A stretch of 64,000 nucleotides of DNA. It comes from Halomonas sp. 'Soap Lake #6' (GTDB taxonomy: Bacteria; Pseudomonadota; Gammaproteobacteria; Pseudomonadales; Halomonadaceae). The notes below the pieces were generated by a model. That model saw nothing but the letters and a program-made list of their open reading frames with translations, was not told the origin of the DNA and ran no database searches. Shown in pieces: positions 50,757 to 59,954 of the stretch. Numbering within the stretch: the first letter of the stretch is position 1; every line of letters begins with the position of its first letter. Made by a program: the position numbers and the translations under genes. The stretch lies in contig NZ_CP020469.1 of NCBI RefSeq assembly GCF_003031405.1, forward strand, positions 124,001 through 188,000. The letters run 5' to 3'.

Positions 50757-51599
50757 AACAACTCCGCCATTTAAGTGCAGTGTTTGGCCGCTCATATAAG
50801 AAGACTCTTCACAGGCCAAGTAGACATACGCGGGGCCCATTTCGCTAGGCTGACCTGGGCGCTTCATGGGCACTTGGTTACCAAACTCGGCTACTTTCTC
50901 TTTAGCAAAGCTTGCTGGGATCAGTGGTGTCCATACTGGCCCAGGCGCCACGGCGTTTACGCGAATACCACGATCCATCAATGATATGGCCAGCGAACGT
51001 ACCAGACCTTGAATAGCACCTTTGGTCGCCGTGTAATCAATCAGGGTATCGTTGCCTTTAAATGCATTAATGGAAGATGTTGCGATAATGGTATCGCCTT
51101 CGCTTAAGTGGGGCAGTGCTGACTTGGTGAGATAAAAGTGGCTGAAGAGATTGGTCTGAAAGGTACGCAGTAGTTGATCATCAGGAATATCAGTGATGTC
51201 ATCCCAATCGTACTGTTCAGCGGCGTTATTGATGACGATATTGATTTTGCCGAAGTGGTCTAAGGTGCGCTTAACGATCTCACGGCAAAATTTGGGCTCT
51301 GCCACATCGCCTTTCAATACCAAGCAGCGGCGACCCTCAGCTTCTACAAGCCGCTTGGTATCCTCGGCATCTTTATCTTCTTTCAAGTGCACAATCACGC
51401 TGTCCGCGCCTTCGCGGGCATAGTGAATGGCCACAGCACGGCCGATGCCGCTGTCACCGCCGGTAATAATCGCCACTTTATCACGCAGCTTTTCAGCGCC
51501 TTGATAGCTGTCGCGAATGTACTCAGGCTCAGGGTGCATGGCGTATTCATCGCCCGGCTGCTTATCTTGATGCTGGGGTGGTTGCTGTTGATCACTCAT
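50745..51599 (-). CDS. SDR-family oxidoreductase (YghA-like)
   Basis: A 284-residue NAD(P)-dependent short-chain dehydrogenase with an N-terminal extension (PGDEYAMHPEPEYIRDSYQG) typical of the YghA-like stress-related SDRs. The cofactor motif ITGGDSGIGRAVA and catalytic YTATK are present, and the C terminus ends MSGQTLHLNGGVVLNT. GGAG lies eight bases before the ATG. Substrate unknown; members of the group are often salt- or general-stress-linked. Confidence 0.9.
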   Translation of the reverse strand: MSDQQQPPQHQDKQPGDEYAMHPEPEYIRDSYQGAEKLRDKVAIITGGDSGIGRAVAIHYAREGADSVIVHLKEDKDAEDTKRLVEAEGRRCLVLKGDVAEPKFCREIVKRTLDHFGKINIVINNAAEQYDWDDITDIPDDQLLRTFQTNLFSHFYLTKSALPHLSEGDTIIATSSINAFKGNDTLIDYTATKGAIQGLVRSLAISLMDRGIRVNAVAPGPVWTPLIPASFAKEKVAEFGNQVPMKRPGQPSEMGPAYVYLACEESSYMSGQTLHLNGGVVLNT

Positions 51600-52136
51600 G
51601 TGCGGTCACTCCATTGTTGGCACACTTATGGTTGGCATACAGTTAACGCATCACTAACGCGCGGCTTTAAGTGAGCCTTCGCTAGTGTTGGTGTAAGCGC
51701 TCATGTCCTAGAGCGCCTTCACGTTGTTAACGTAGACCAAGGTCTTGATAGGGGCAAACTTCTGACTGGAGTGCTTAAGTGGTGTGCTTAAGAAGAGGTT
51801 GTTGATAGGCGGAGAATTGGCAACTCTACTGCTTGATAGTTTTAAACTATTCTTTATCAAGACTGACAATTTTTGAGAAAAGATAAGGTCGTGTTTTAAC
51901 CGATTATTATTTAAAGATTTTTATTTTTATTATGCTTTTCATTAAAGAAGGCGCGAATTGTAAGTTGTGAGGAAGGAGCTACAGTGAAGGCAGGTTGGAT
52001 ATAAGGGTGGTACCTAGATACCGCTGACGTTTACGTTTATTACGGAATCCAATAAGCATTCAGGGAGCCTCATTAGTTAGTGAGGCTAAAGTAGTGAGGC
52101 TAAGAAGCCAAGACCACATGACACAAGGATGAAGCA
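51600..52136. other. 537-bp intergenic region between SDR and a small acidic gene
   Basis: It contains a 15-bp imperfect tandem duplication (51616-51645), an AT-rich tract at 51830-51940 with nested inverted repeats (51832-51861), an inverted repeat AGCCTCA/TGAGGCT (52066-52087) and a 14-bp tandem duplication GTGAGGCTAA (52080, 52094). The AT-rich tract may hold the promoter for the small acidic gene or the divergent SDR gene. No further gene is credible. Confidence 0.6.
51832..51861. promoter_or_regulatory. Nested palindromes in AT-rich DNA
   Basis: An outer pair CTTGATA (51832-51838) and TATCAAG (51855-51861) surrounds ATAGTTT-T-AAACTAT (51836-51850). Such AT-rich nested symmetry suits a regulator-binding site or a cruciform rather than a terminator. 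Confidence 0.45.
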
Positions 52137-52301
52137 ATGAATCAATCTACTGACAATGGCAAGCACGCACCTAAAGATCACGACGATCATCACGACGAAG
52201 GCAATCCAATGCCGGATACGCATCATGTCAATCCCAAGACTGATGATGATGACAAGTCGGATGATAAGTCTCGTCAAAAAACTGGTGGTGGTAAGAAATA
52301 A
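52137..52301 (+). CDS. Small acidic, histidine-rich protein (54 residues)
   Basis: A 54-residue hydrophilic protein with no hydrophobic core and no signal peptide. It has clustered His and Asp (KDHDDHHDEGN at about 13-23, PKTDDDDKSDDKSR at about 33-46) and a basic Gly/Lys end. AAGGA lies about eight bases before the ATG. It is probably disordered, like small stress or desiccation proteins; histidine clusters could bind metal. I do not recognise a family. A terminator at 52341-52370 follows. Confidence 0.65.
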   Translation: MNQSTDNGKHAPKDHDDHHDEGNPMPDTHHVNPKTDDDDKSDDKSRQKTGGGKK

Positions 52302-52340
52302 TTGACCACTGGTTATATACAGCAGAAGGCGCAAAGCAGC

Positions 52341-52370
52341 AGGGCGCTACTGTTGCCAGCAGCGCCCTGA
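52341..52370. terminator. Bidirectional hairpin between convergent genes
   Basis: Perfect 9-bp arms CAGGGCGCT (52341-52349) and AGCGCCCTG (52362-52370) with a 12-base loop, between the small acidic gene and the coiled-coil gene. Confidence 0.65.
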
Positions 52371-52393
52371 GTTATGGATAAAACCCACGCCGA

Positions 52394-53341
52394 CTACACT
52401 TCCACATTGATGGTCGGCATTATGGATACCGAGACGTCACTGCTAGGTAGTAGCTGCCCTAATGATGAGTAAAGAGCGTCGGAGGTGGATGCCGCAATGG
52501 CTTGGTCCGTCTTTTTCATGGCCTCTTCTGCTTTCTTTAGCTCACGGTGGGCTTCTTTATCTTCTTCTCTCAGCCGAATCTTGAGCTCGTTAACTACTTC
52601 TCGTAGTTCTTTTTGAGCTTCAGTCAGTACGCTGCGTAGTGCGTGCTCACTAGCACTGGGGCCAGTGGATGTTGATTGGCTGTCGTTATTGTGATGCGTA
52701 ATGTCAGATAAGCTAGGCAACAACACGACTGCGTCATCTTTGACAAAGTCCGCTGCGTTATCCTCAACCGCTTGTTCAGCAGCGCGTTTAGCATCCTCCT
52801 CTGCCGTTTTTATATCGGCTTCTGCACTAGCTAGTTGGGCATCTATGGATGCATCGGCTTGGTTGCTTCCATCGCTGCTGGCCTGTGAGGCCGCTGGGTC
52901 AGCACTGCCAGCTGGGGCTACTGCTTGTTGAGCTGATGCTGCTGGCTGCATCACGGATGGGGTGGCGGTAATGCCAACACTGCCACCACCCTGGCTACCT
53001 AAAAGCTTAGCTGCACTCGCCAACTGATTAGCGATACTTTTGAGCTCCTTTGCCATGCTCTTAAGCCGTTCAGGCGAGGCAAAGCGCATCGTTGCTTTGA
53101 GCATTTCAAGACGCTGGCGCAAAAAGCCAACTTTCTCGCTGGCCTGCTGCTGGGACAGCTCCTTGGAGCTTGGTAACGATGCCAAACTCTTAAACGCTTC
53201 CTGCTGCTTTTTGATGCGTTTCGTGAAGGGGTCGTCTTTAGCAGGCTCGCTCTTTTGGAGAGCGACGCGAGTAGGCGTTAAAAACTGCGGTTCATCTTGG
53301 CGCTGGTTAATCAGTGTAAATGACGAAAATCCTATCTTCAT
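52394..53341 (-). CDS. Large coiled-coil protein of unknown function
   Basis: A 315-residue cytoplasmic protein with no signal peptide. Helical stretches at about 40-120 (QRLEMLKATMRF, ERLKSMAKELKSIANQLASAAKLL) and 230-290 (KELREVVNELKIRLREEDKE) flank a low-complexity middle (about 120-190, rich in A, Q, S, D). It ends in a short hydrophobic segment (SVSIMPTINVEV). A strong GAGGAGG ribosome site precedes the ATG. It shares design with the coiled-coil protein at 28703-29203, but I cannot show they are homologous. Function unknown. Confidence 0.65.
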   Translation of the reverse strand: MKIGFSSFTLINQRQDEPQFLTPTRVALQKSEPAKDDPFTKRIKKQQEAFKSLASLPSSKELSQQQASEKVGFLRQRLEMLKATMRFASPERLKSMAKELKSIANQLASAAKLLGSQGGGSVGITATPSVMQPAASAQQAVAPAGSADPAASQASSDGSNQADASIDAQLASAEADIKTAEEDAKRAAEQAVEDNAADFVKDDAVVLLPSLSDITHHNNDSQSTSTGPSASEHALRSVLTEAQKELREVVNELKIRLREEDKEAHRELKKAEEAMKKTDQAIAASTSDALYSSLGQLLPSSDVSVSIMPTINVEV

Positions 53342-53405
53342 GACGGCCTCCTCTGCTTATTACCCCTCTGCTTATTATTAGTTATCGGCCATTTAGCCTA
53401 GGTCT

Positions 53406-54752
53406 TTAAACCCCGGACTTTAGACGCCGCTTAACTTCCACGCTCAACCTGCCTTCACCGAGCTTCAATTTAAGCTTCTGGCCGGGCTGGGTATCGTCGG
53501 CCCGGCGGATAACTTGGCCTTTCTCATCCTGAGCGATAGCGTAACCGCGGCCTAAAACCGCCAGTGGGCTGATAGCATTTAGCTCTCGAGCAGCGCTATT
53601 TAGCCGAGCCTGACGAACCTCAAGCGTGCGCTGCATAGCTTTGCCCAAGCGGCGCTGTAGTTGGTCAACATACTCCTGCTCGGCGCGGTGCAAACGCGCC
53701 ATGTCCTGGCTGGATAAACGTCTTTCCAGCTGTATCACCTGAGCTTTTTGCTGGGTGAGCGTTTGCTGCATAGCGCGCTGCAAGCGTTGGCTTAGCGTGG
53801 TTAAATGTTTGCGCTGGTGCTCAAGTTGCTCGCCGGGGTGGCGTAGCCGAGCGCGCAGGGTATCCAGCCGCTGGCTGTCGCGCTCTAAACGGGCTTGCAT
53901 GGCACGGTGTAGCCGGTTTCCGAGCTGCTCCAGTTGGCGCGTTAGGGTGTGTTGGTCTGGTACTAAGCGCTCAGCGGCTGCCGACGGTGTGGGGGCGCGA
54001 ACATCCGCTGCAAAATCCGCCAGAGTAACGTCCACTTCGTGGCCCACTGCGGACATCACCGGCAGTCGGGAGTGAAAAATCGCCCGTGCCAGATGCTCGT
54101 TATTAAATGCCCACAGGTCTTCCAAGCTGCCGCCACCCCGGGTTATCAAAATTACATCTTGCTCGGGGTCTAGCCGAGCTTGGCGGTTGAGGAGTGCCAG
54201 TGCCGATATCATCGCTGGTGCTGCTTCTACTCCCTGTACCGGCACTGGGATCAGTGTTACATCCGCCAGTGGCCAGCGCGCTTCCAGCACCGCTAGTACA
54301 TCGCGAATGGCGGCGCCGGTCGCCGAGCTTAAAATCAGAATCTTGCGCGGCGGAAAGGGCAGGGGGCGGGCATTGGCAAACACGCCTTCACCTTCTAACT
54401 GTGCTTTTAGGCGTTCAAATGCTGCTAATAGCTCTCCGAGGCCCGCTGCTTGCACTGCTTCCGCAATCAGTTGGTAGTCGCCGCGTGGCTCAAACAGGGA
54501 AACACGCCCACGCAGTTTGACCTGATCGCCATCGCGCATGGGGGCAGAAACAAACCGCGCCCGCTGACGAAACAGCGCGCAGCGGATTTGTGCTCGGTCA
54601 TCTTTTAAGGTGAAGTAGATGTGCCCCGACGCCGGGCGGGAAACATTAGAAAGCTCACCTTCCACCCATACCTCACCCACATCGCGCTCCAGGGTTTGCC
54701 TAGCACGCTGATTTAACTGACTAACGGAGAGTGTTTGGGGCATTTCGGGCAT
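53406..54752 (-). CDS. xseA: Exodeoxyribonuclease VII large subunit
   Basis: A 448-residue nuclease subunit. An N-terminal OB-fold domain (SQLNQRARQTLERDVGEVWVEGEL, about 7-100) precedes the catalytic region with the GGGSLEDLWAFN motif and a long coiled coil at the C terminus; it cleaves single-stranded DNA together with XseB. The frame opens at 54797, but the ATG at 54752 begins the family's usual MPEMPQTLSVS start. It is divergent from guaB, as in many gammaproteobacteria. Confidence 0.93.
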   Translation of the reverse strand: MPEMPQTLSVSQLNQRARQTLERDVGEVWVEGELSNVSRPASGHIYFTLKDDRAQIRCALFRQRARFVSAPMRDGDQVKLRGRVSLFEPRGDYQLIAEAVQAAGLGELLAAFERLKAQLEGEGVFANARPLPFPPRKILILSSATGAAIRDVLAVLEARWPLADVTLIPVPVQGVEAAPAMISALALLNRQARLDPEQDVILITRGGGSLEDLWAFNNEHLARAIFHSRLPVMSAVGHEVDVTLADFAADVRAPTPSAAAERLVPDQHTLTRQLEQLGNRLHRAMQARLERDSQRLDTLRARLRHPGEQLEHQRKHLTTLSQRLQRAMQQTLTQQKAQVIQLERRLSSQDMARLHRAEQEYVDQLQRRLGKAMQRTLEVRQARLNSAARELNAISPLAVLGRGYAIAQDEKGQVIRRADDTQPGQKLKLKLGEGRLSVEVKRRLKSGV

Positions 54753-54824
54753 GGGCTGGCCTTCTTGATGAGATAATGAACATAGCTTATTAGCCATTGG
54801 TCTTTATTGAAAACCTTCTTCACA

Positions 54825-54854
54825 TTGCTGCTAGGGCCTTCGAAACGTTATAAT
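54825..54854 (+). promoter_or_regulatory. Likely sigma70 promoter of guaB
   Basis: A perfect TATAAT (54849-54854) lies 18 bp after TTGCTG (54825-54830), which matches four of six -35 bases. Transcription would start near 54861, about 48 bp before the guaB ATG. A start this close leaves room for only a short leader. Confidence 0.6.
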
Positions 54855-54908
54855 GGGGGATTAACTTTTCACGCCCCATCTTCCCACTTCACATTGGGTG
54901 TTGCCGCT

Positions 54909-56378
54909 ATGCTACGTATGGCCCAAGAAGCGCTTACGTTCGATGACGTACTTCTCGTTCCAGGCTTCTCCGACATTCTCCCTAAGGATGTCAGCCTCAA
55001 AACCCGCCTGACCCGCAATCTCTCGCTTAACATTCCGCTTGTTTCCGCTGCCATGGACACCGTCACTGAAGCGCGCCTGGCGATTGCGATGGCCCAGGAA
55101 GGCGGCATTGGCATCATCCATAAGAACATGACCATGTCTCAGCAGGCCGCTGAAGTGCGTAAGGTTAAGAAGCACGAAAGCGTGATTGTAAAAGACCCGG
55201 TAACCGTTAGCCCCAAAGCCAAACTGGAAGACCTGCTGGCCATGGCCCGCGAAAACGGCTTCTCTGGCTTCCCGGTGGTTGAAGGCGAAACCCTGGTGGG
55301 TATTGTGACCGAGCGTGATATGCGCTTCCAGCCCAACTACGGTGACAGCGTAGCGGACATCATGACCCCTCGCGAGCGTCTGGTGACTGTCAAAGAAGGC
55401 ACCGATCTTGAAACCAGCAAAGCCAAAATGCGTGAACACCGCATCGAGAAAATGCTGATTGTCGACGACGCCTTCCACCTGCGCGGCCTGGTGACCTTCC
55501 AGGATATCGAAAAAGCCCGCACTTATCCGATGGCTGCTAAAGATAGCGATGGCCGCCTGCTGGTAGGTGCCGCCGTTGGCACCGGCCCGGAAACCCCGGA
55601 CCGCGTTGCAGCGCTGGCTGAAGCCGGTGTAGATGTCATTATTGTTGATACCGCCCACGGCCACTCCCAAGGTGTTATCGACCGCGTTCGCTGGATCAAA
55701 GAGAACTTCCCGCAGATTCAGGTGATTGGTGGCAACATCGCCACTGGCGCTGCCGCTAAGGCGTTAGCCGAAGCCGGTGCCGATGCCGTTAAAGTGGGTA
55801 TTGGCCCAGGTTCTATCTGCACCACGCGCATTGTAGCGGGTGTGGGCGTACCGCAAATCAGCGCCGTATCTAACGTTGCTGAAGCGCTAAAAGAGTTCGA
55901 TATTCCCTTAATTGCCGATGGTGGTGTGCGCTTCTCTGGTGACTTGGCTAAAGCCATTGCCGCTGGCGCAAGCGCCATCATGGTAGGCGGCCTGCTGGCC
56001 GGTACTGAAGAGGCTCCGGGTGAAGTAGAGCTTTACCAAGGCCGTACTTACAAAGCCTACCGCGGCATGGGCTCCATGGGCGCCATGGCCCAGAACCAAG
56101 GCAGCGCCGACCGCTACTTCCAGGATAAGAGCGAAGGTGCCGAGAAGCTGGTGCCAGAAGGCATTGAAGGCCGCGTACCCTACAAAGGCATGATGAGCGC
56201 TATCGTTCATCAGCTAATGGGTGGCCTACGCGCTTCCATGGGTTACACCGGCTGCCGTGATATTCAAGAAATGCGTACCAAGCCGGAATTTGTCCAAATT
56301 ACCGGTGCTGGCTTTAATGAATCCCACGTTCACGACGTGCAGATTACCAAAGAAGCTCCCAACTACCGGGTGAGCTAA
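54909..56378 (+). CDS. guaB: IMP dehydrogenase
   Basis: A 489-residue enzyme converting IMP to XMP with NAD+, the rate-limiting step to GTP. The catalytic cysteine lies in [13 protein letters not shown]; two CBS domains occupy about residues 95-205 ([32 protein letters not shown]). The frame opens at 54807, but the ATG at 54909 gives the normal length and N terminus ([16 protein letters not shown]). GuaA follows after a terminator, so the two are probably separate units. Confidence 0.96.
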   Translation: MLRMAQEALTFDDVLLVPGFSDILPKDVSLKTRLTRNLSLNIPLVSAAMDTVTEARLAIAMAQEGGIGIIHKNMTMSQQAAEVRKVKKHESVIVKDPVTVSPKAKLEDLLAMARENGFSGFPVVEGETLVGIVTERDMRFQPNYGDSVADIMTPRERLVTVKEGTDLETSKAKMREHRIEKMLIVDDAFHLRGLVTFQDIEKARTYPMAAKDSDGRLLVGAAVGTGPETPDRVAALAEAGVDVIIVDTAHGHSQGVIDRVRWIKENFPQIQVIGGNIATGAAAKALAEAGADAVKVGIGPGSICTTRIVAGVGVPQISAVSNVAEALKEFDIPLIADGGVRFSGDLAKAIAAGASAIMVGGLLAGTEEAPGEVELYQGRTYKAYRGMGSMGAMAQNQGSADRYFQDKSEGAEKLVPEGIEGRVPYKGMMSAIVHQLMGGLRASMGYTGCRDIQEMRTKPEFVQITGAGFNESHVHDVQITKEAPNYRVS

Positions 56379-56459
56379 CCAGCGCACAAAGCCATGGAGC
56401 CTCTGATCAACGCAGTATGGTTAAGCGTAGTAGCGAGTCAGAGGTTTCCAAGTTTAACG

Positions 56460-56492
56460 GCGGCGGGCACTGTGCCCCGCCGCTTGCTTTTT
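56460..56492 (+). terminator. Terminator between guaB and guaA
   Basis: An 8-bp stem GCGGCGGG/CCCGCCGC, extended through the loop by GC pairing, followed by TTGCTTTTT. It may be a full terminator or an attenuator before guaA. Confidence 0.8.
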
Positions 56493-56535
56493 GGCCTTAC
56501 CAGCGGCACCCACACCGCTCAACCGAGACACCGCC

Positions 56536-58113
56536 ATGAGTGATATTCACGCCCATAAGATTCTGATTCTCGACTTCGGCTCCCAGTACACCCAGCTGAT
56601 TGCCCGCCGGGTACGCGAAATCGGCGTATATTCCGAAGTTCGTGCCTTCGATATCACCGAAGAAGAGATTCGCGAGTACAACCCCAACGGTATTATCTTA
56701 GCCGGTGGCCCTGAATCTGTGACCGAATTGGACTCACCACGCGCACCCCAGTGTGTGTTTGAAATGGGCCTGCCGGTGCTGGGTATTTGCTACGGCATGC
56801 AGACCATGGCCGAGCAACTCGGCGGCAGCGTTGCTGGTTCCAACCAGAGCGAGTTCGGCTACGCGCAGATTCAAATCGATGCCGACAATGCCCTGTTCAA
56901 CGGCATTAAAGACCATGTAGACGCCGCCACTGGCAAGGCCCTGCTGGATGTATGGATGAGCCACGGCGATAAAGTCGCCAAAGCTCCAGACACTTTCACC
57001 GTGACCGCTTCCACACCAAGCTGCCCAATTGCCGCCATGGCATGGGAAGAGAAGCAGTTCTACGGCGTACAGTTCCACCCGGAAGTGACCCACACCCTGC
57101 AAGGCCAGCGGATTCTTGAGCACTTCGTGGTCGATATCTGTAAAGCCGAAAAACTCTGGACGCCTGCACAAATCATCGAAGACCAAGTACAGCGCGTGCG
57201 CGAGCAAGTGGGCGACCGCCACGTACTGCTCGGCCTTTCCGGTGGTGTCGACTCCTCCGTGGTTGCCGCACTGCTGCACAAAGCCATTGGCGACCAGCTG
57301 ACCTGCGTATTCGTAGACAACGGCTTGCTGCGTAAAGCAGAAGGCGACCAGGTAATGGAAACCTTCGCCAAGCACATGGGCGTTAAGGTGATCCGCGTAG
57401 ATGCCGAAGACCTGTTCCTCGGTAAGCTGGCGGGTGAAAAAGACCCAGAAGCCAAACGCAAAATTATCGGCAACACCTTTATCGACGTGTTCGATGAAGA
57501 AGCCAGTAAGATTGAAGGCGTGGACTTCCTAGCTCAGGGCACCATCTACCCGGATGTGATCGAATCTGCCGCTTCTAAAACCGGCAAAGCCCACGTGATC
57601 AAATCCCACCACAACGTAGGTGGCCTGCCGGAAACCATGAAGCTCAAGCTGGTTGAGCCGCTGCGCGAACTGTTTAAAGACGAAGTGCGCAAACTCGGCC
57701 TGGAACTCGGCTTGCCCTACGATATGGTTTACCGCCACCCGTTCCCTGGCCCTGGCCTGGGCGTGCGTATTCTGGGCGAAGTGAAGAAAGAGTACGCCGA
57801 TATCCTGCGTGAAGCCGACGCCATCTACATCGAAGAACTACGCGCCTCCGGTTGGTACGAAAAAACCAGCCAAGCATTTGCCGTGTTCCTACCAGTTAAA
57901 TCCGTTGGTGTAGTAGGCGACGGCCGCCGCTACGAATGGGTTATCGCGCTACGCGCAGTAGAAACCATCGACTTCATGACCGCCCGCTGGGCGCACCTGC
58001 CCTACGAGCTACTGGAGAAGGTATCCAACCGGATTATCAATGAGTTGGGTGGGGTTTCGCGGGTGACTTATGACGTTAGTAGTAAGCCGCCTGCTACTAT
58101 TGAGTGGGAGTGA
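56536..58113 (+). CDS. guaA: GMP synthase (glutamine-hydrolysing)
   Basis: A 525-residue two-domain enzyme making GMP from XMP, ATP and glutamine. The class I glutaminase domain has Cys in VLGICYGMQ and His in FHPEV; the PP-loop SGGVDSS and the dimerisation domain follow (ending [10 protein letters not shown]). The frame opens at a TTG (56491) inside the upstream terminator, so the ATG at 56536 ([17 protein letters not shown]) is the start. Confidence 0.96.
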   Translation: MSDIHAHKILILDFGSQYTQLIARRVREIGVYSEVRAFDITEEEIREYNPNGIILAGGPESVTELDSPRAPQCVFEMGLPVLGICYGMQTMAEQLGGSVAGSNQSEFGYAQIQIDADNALFNGIKDHVDAATGKALLDVWMSHGDKVAKAPDTFTVTASTPSCPIAAMAWEEKQFYGVQFHPEVTHTLQGQRILEHFVVDICKAEKLWTPAQIIEDQVQRVREQVGDRHVLLGLSGGVDSSVVAALLHKAIGDQLTCVFVDNGLLRKAEGDQVMETFAKHMGVKVIRVDAEDLFLGKLAGEKDPEAKRKIIGNTFIDVFDEEASKIEGVDFLAQGTIYPDVIESAASKTGKAHVIKSHHNVGGLPETMKLKLVEPLRELFKDEVRKLGLELGLPYDMVYRHPFPGPGLGVRILGEVKKEYADILREADAIYIEELRASGWYEKTSQAFAVFLPVKSVGVVGDGRRYEWVIALRAVETIDFMTARWAHLPYELLEKVSNRIINELGGVSRVTYDVSSKPPATIEWE

Positions 58114-58141
58114 GTGGTTCCTTCATTTCTACGGTTATGAG

Positions 58142-58163
58142 CCCGCCGCAAGGCGGGTTTTTT
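58142..58163 (+). terminator. Terminator after guaA
   Basis: Arms CCCGCC and GGCGGG with a GCAA tetraloop, then six T. Confidence 0.9.
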
Positions 58164-58238
58164 GTGAGTGGCAGCAATGACATCTGGCGCTTGGCTGCAG
58201 TAGCATAAGGCCAGTTATTTAATTTAAGTGAGTAGTTA

Positions 58239-59954
58239 ATGAACAGCACGGAACAGCAATTCCTCAAGTCCCTGGACGACAAGCTTTGGAAAGCCGCTGA
58301 TAAACTGCGCGCTAACCTGGATGCCGCCAACTACAAGCACGTGGTGCTGGGCCTGATCTTCCTGAAATACGTCTCCGACGCCTTCGAAGAGCGTCAGGAA
58401 GAACTGCTGGAACTGTTCCAGAATGACAGCGACGACAACATCTATTACTTACCCCGAGATGACTTCAACAGCGACGAAGAGTACCAGCAAGCGTTGCTCG
58501 AAGAGCTGGAAGTATTGGATTACTACCGTGAAGCCAACGTGTTCTGGGTGCCCAAGCCGGCCCGTTGGAGCACTCTGAAAGAGAAAGCCGTGCTGCCCGT
58601 GGGGAGTGTGCTGTGGCAAGGCGATGCCGGTAATGAGATAAAGCTGCGTTCCGTTTCCTGGCTGATCGACAACGCCCTGGAAGAGATTGAAAAGAGCAAT
58701 GACAAGCTTAAAGGCATTCTTAACCGCATCAGCCAGTACCAACTGGATAATGACAAGCTATTGGGCCTGATCAACACCTTCTCTGACACCTCATTTACCA
58801 AGCCTGTTTTTGAAGGTGAGAAGCTGAGCTTGCAGAGTAAAGACATCCTTGGCCACGTGTACGAATACTTCCTCGGCCAGTTTGCCCTAGCGGAAGGCAA
58901 GCAGGGTGGCCAGTATTACACCCCCAAGAGCATCGTCACCCTGATTGTCGAAATGCTGCAACCGTATTCCGGTCGTGTGTATGACCCGGCCATGGGGTCA
59001 GGCGGCTTCTTTGTCTCTAGTGATAAATTCATTGAAGAGCACGCCAAAGAGCAGCAGTACGACCCCAGCGAGCAGAAAAAGCACATCTCCGTATACGGCC
59101 AAGAATCCAACCCTACGACCTGGCGTTTGGCCGCCATGAACATGGCCATCCGGGGCATCGACTTCAACTTCGGCAAGAAAAACGCCGATACTTTCCTCGA
59201 CGACCAGCACCCGGATTTGCGCGCTGACTTTGTGATGGCCAACCCACCGTTCAATATCAAAGATTGGTGGAATGAGTCCCTTGCTGAGGACGTGCGCTGG
59301 AAATATGGCACCCCGCCCAAGGGCAACGCCAACTTTGGCTGGATGCAACATATGCTCCACCATTTGTCGCCGACCGGCAGCATGGCGCTGCTGCTGGCCA
59401 ACGGCTCGATGAGTTCCAACAGCGGTGGTGAGGGCGAGATTCGCCGTCGCCTGGTCGAGCAGGATTTAGTCGAGTGCATTGTCGCCTTGCCGGGCCAGCT
59501 ATTCACCAATACCCAGATTCCTGCCTGTATCTGGTTCCTGACCAAAGACAAAACCAACGGCATGGTGCGCGATGAGAAGAAGCGGGATCGTCGAAAAGAG
59601 TTCCTGTTTATCGACGCCCGCAACCTGGGCTTTATGCGGGATCGGGTACTACGGGACTTTACTAATGATGACATCGCCAAGATCACCGAGACTTTCCATG
59701 CTTGGCAACGGGGTGAGGACTACGAGGGCATCCCTGGCTTCTGCAAATCCGCCAGCCTGGACGAAATCAAAAAGCACGACTTTGTGCTGACACCTGGGCG
59801 CTATGTGGGAGCTGAGGCACAGGAAGACGACGGCGAGCCGTTTGCAGAGAAGATGGCAAGACTGACCGGCCAGCTGCGGGAGCAGTTTATAGAGAGTGAT
59901 CGGCTGGAAACGGAGATTAAGCGGAATTTGGGGGGGCTGGGTTATGAAGTTTAA
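58239..59954 (+). CDS. hsdM: Type I restriction-modification DNA methylase (HsdM)
   Basis: A 571-residue N6-adenine methyltransferase subunit. An N-terminal HsdM_N region (about 1-160) precedes the SAM-binding motif DPAMGSGGFF (near 250) and the catalytic motif NPPFN (near 335), as in N6_Mtase-type HsdM. It forms M2S or R2M2S complexes with HsdS, methylating host sites. It overlaps hsdS by 11 bp. No hsdR is in the window; it may lie beyond 64000 or be missing. Confidence 0.95.
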   Translation: MNSTEQQFLKSLDDKLWKAADKLRANLDAANYKHVVLGLIFLKYVSDAFEERQEELLELFQNDSDDNIYYLPRDDFNSDEEYQQALLEELEVLDYYREANVFWVPKPARWSTLKEKAVLPVGSVLWQGDAGNEIKLRSVSWLIDNALEEIEKSNDKLKGILNRISQYQLDNDKLLGLINTFSDTSFTKPVFEGEKLSLQSKDILGHVYEYFLGQFALAEGKQGGQYYTPKSIVTLIVEMLQPYSGRVYDPAMGSGGFFVSSDKFIEEHAKEQQYDPSEQKKHISVYGQESNPTTWRLAAMNMAIRGIDFNFGKKNADTFLDDQHPDLRADFVMANPPFNIKDWWNESLAEDVRWKYGTPPKGNANFGWMQHMLHHLSPTGSMALLLANGSMSSNSGGEGEIRRRLVEQDLVECIVALPGQLFTNTQIPACIWFLTKDKTNGMVRDEKKRDRRKEFLFIDARNLGFMRDRVLRDFTNDDIAKITETFHAWQRGEDYEGIPGFCKSASLDEIKKHDFVLTPGRYVGAEAQEDDGEPFAEKMARLTGQLREQFIESDRLETEIKRNLGGLGYEV

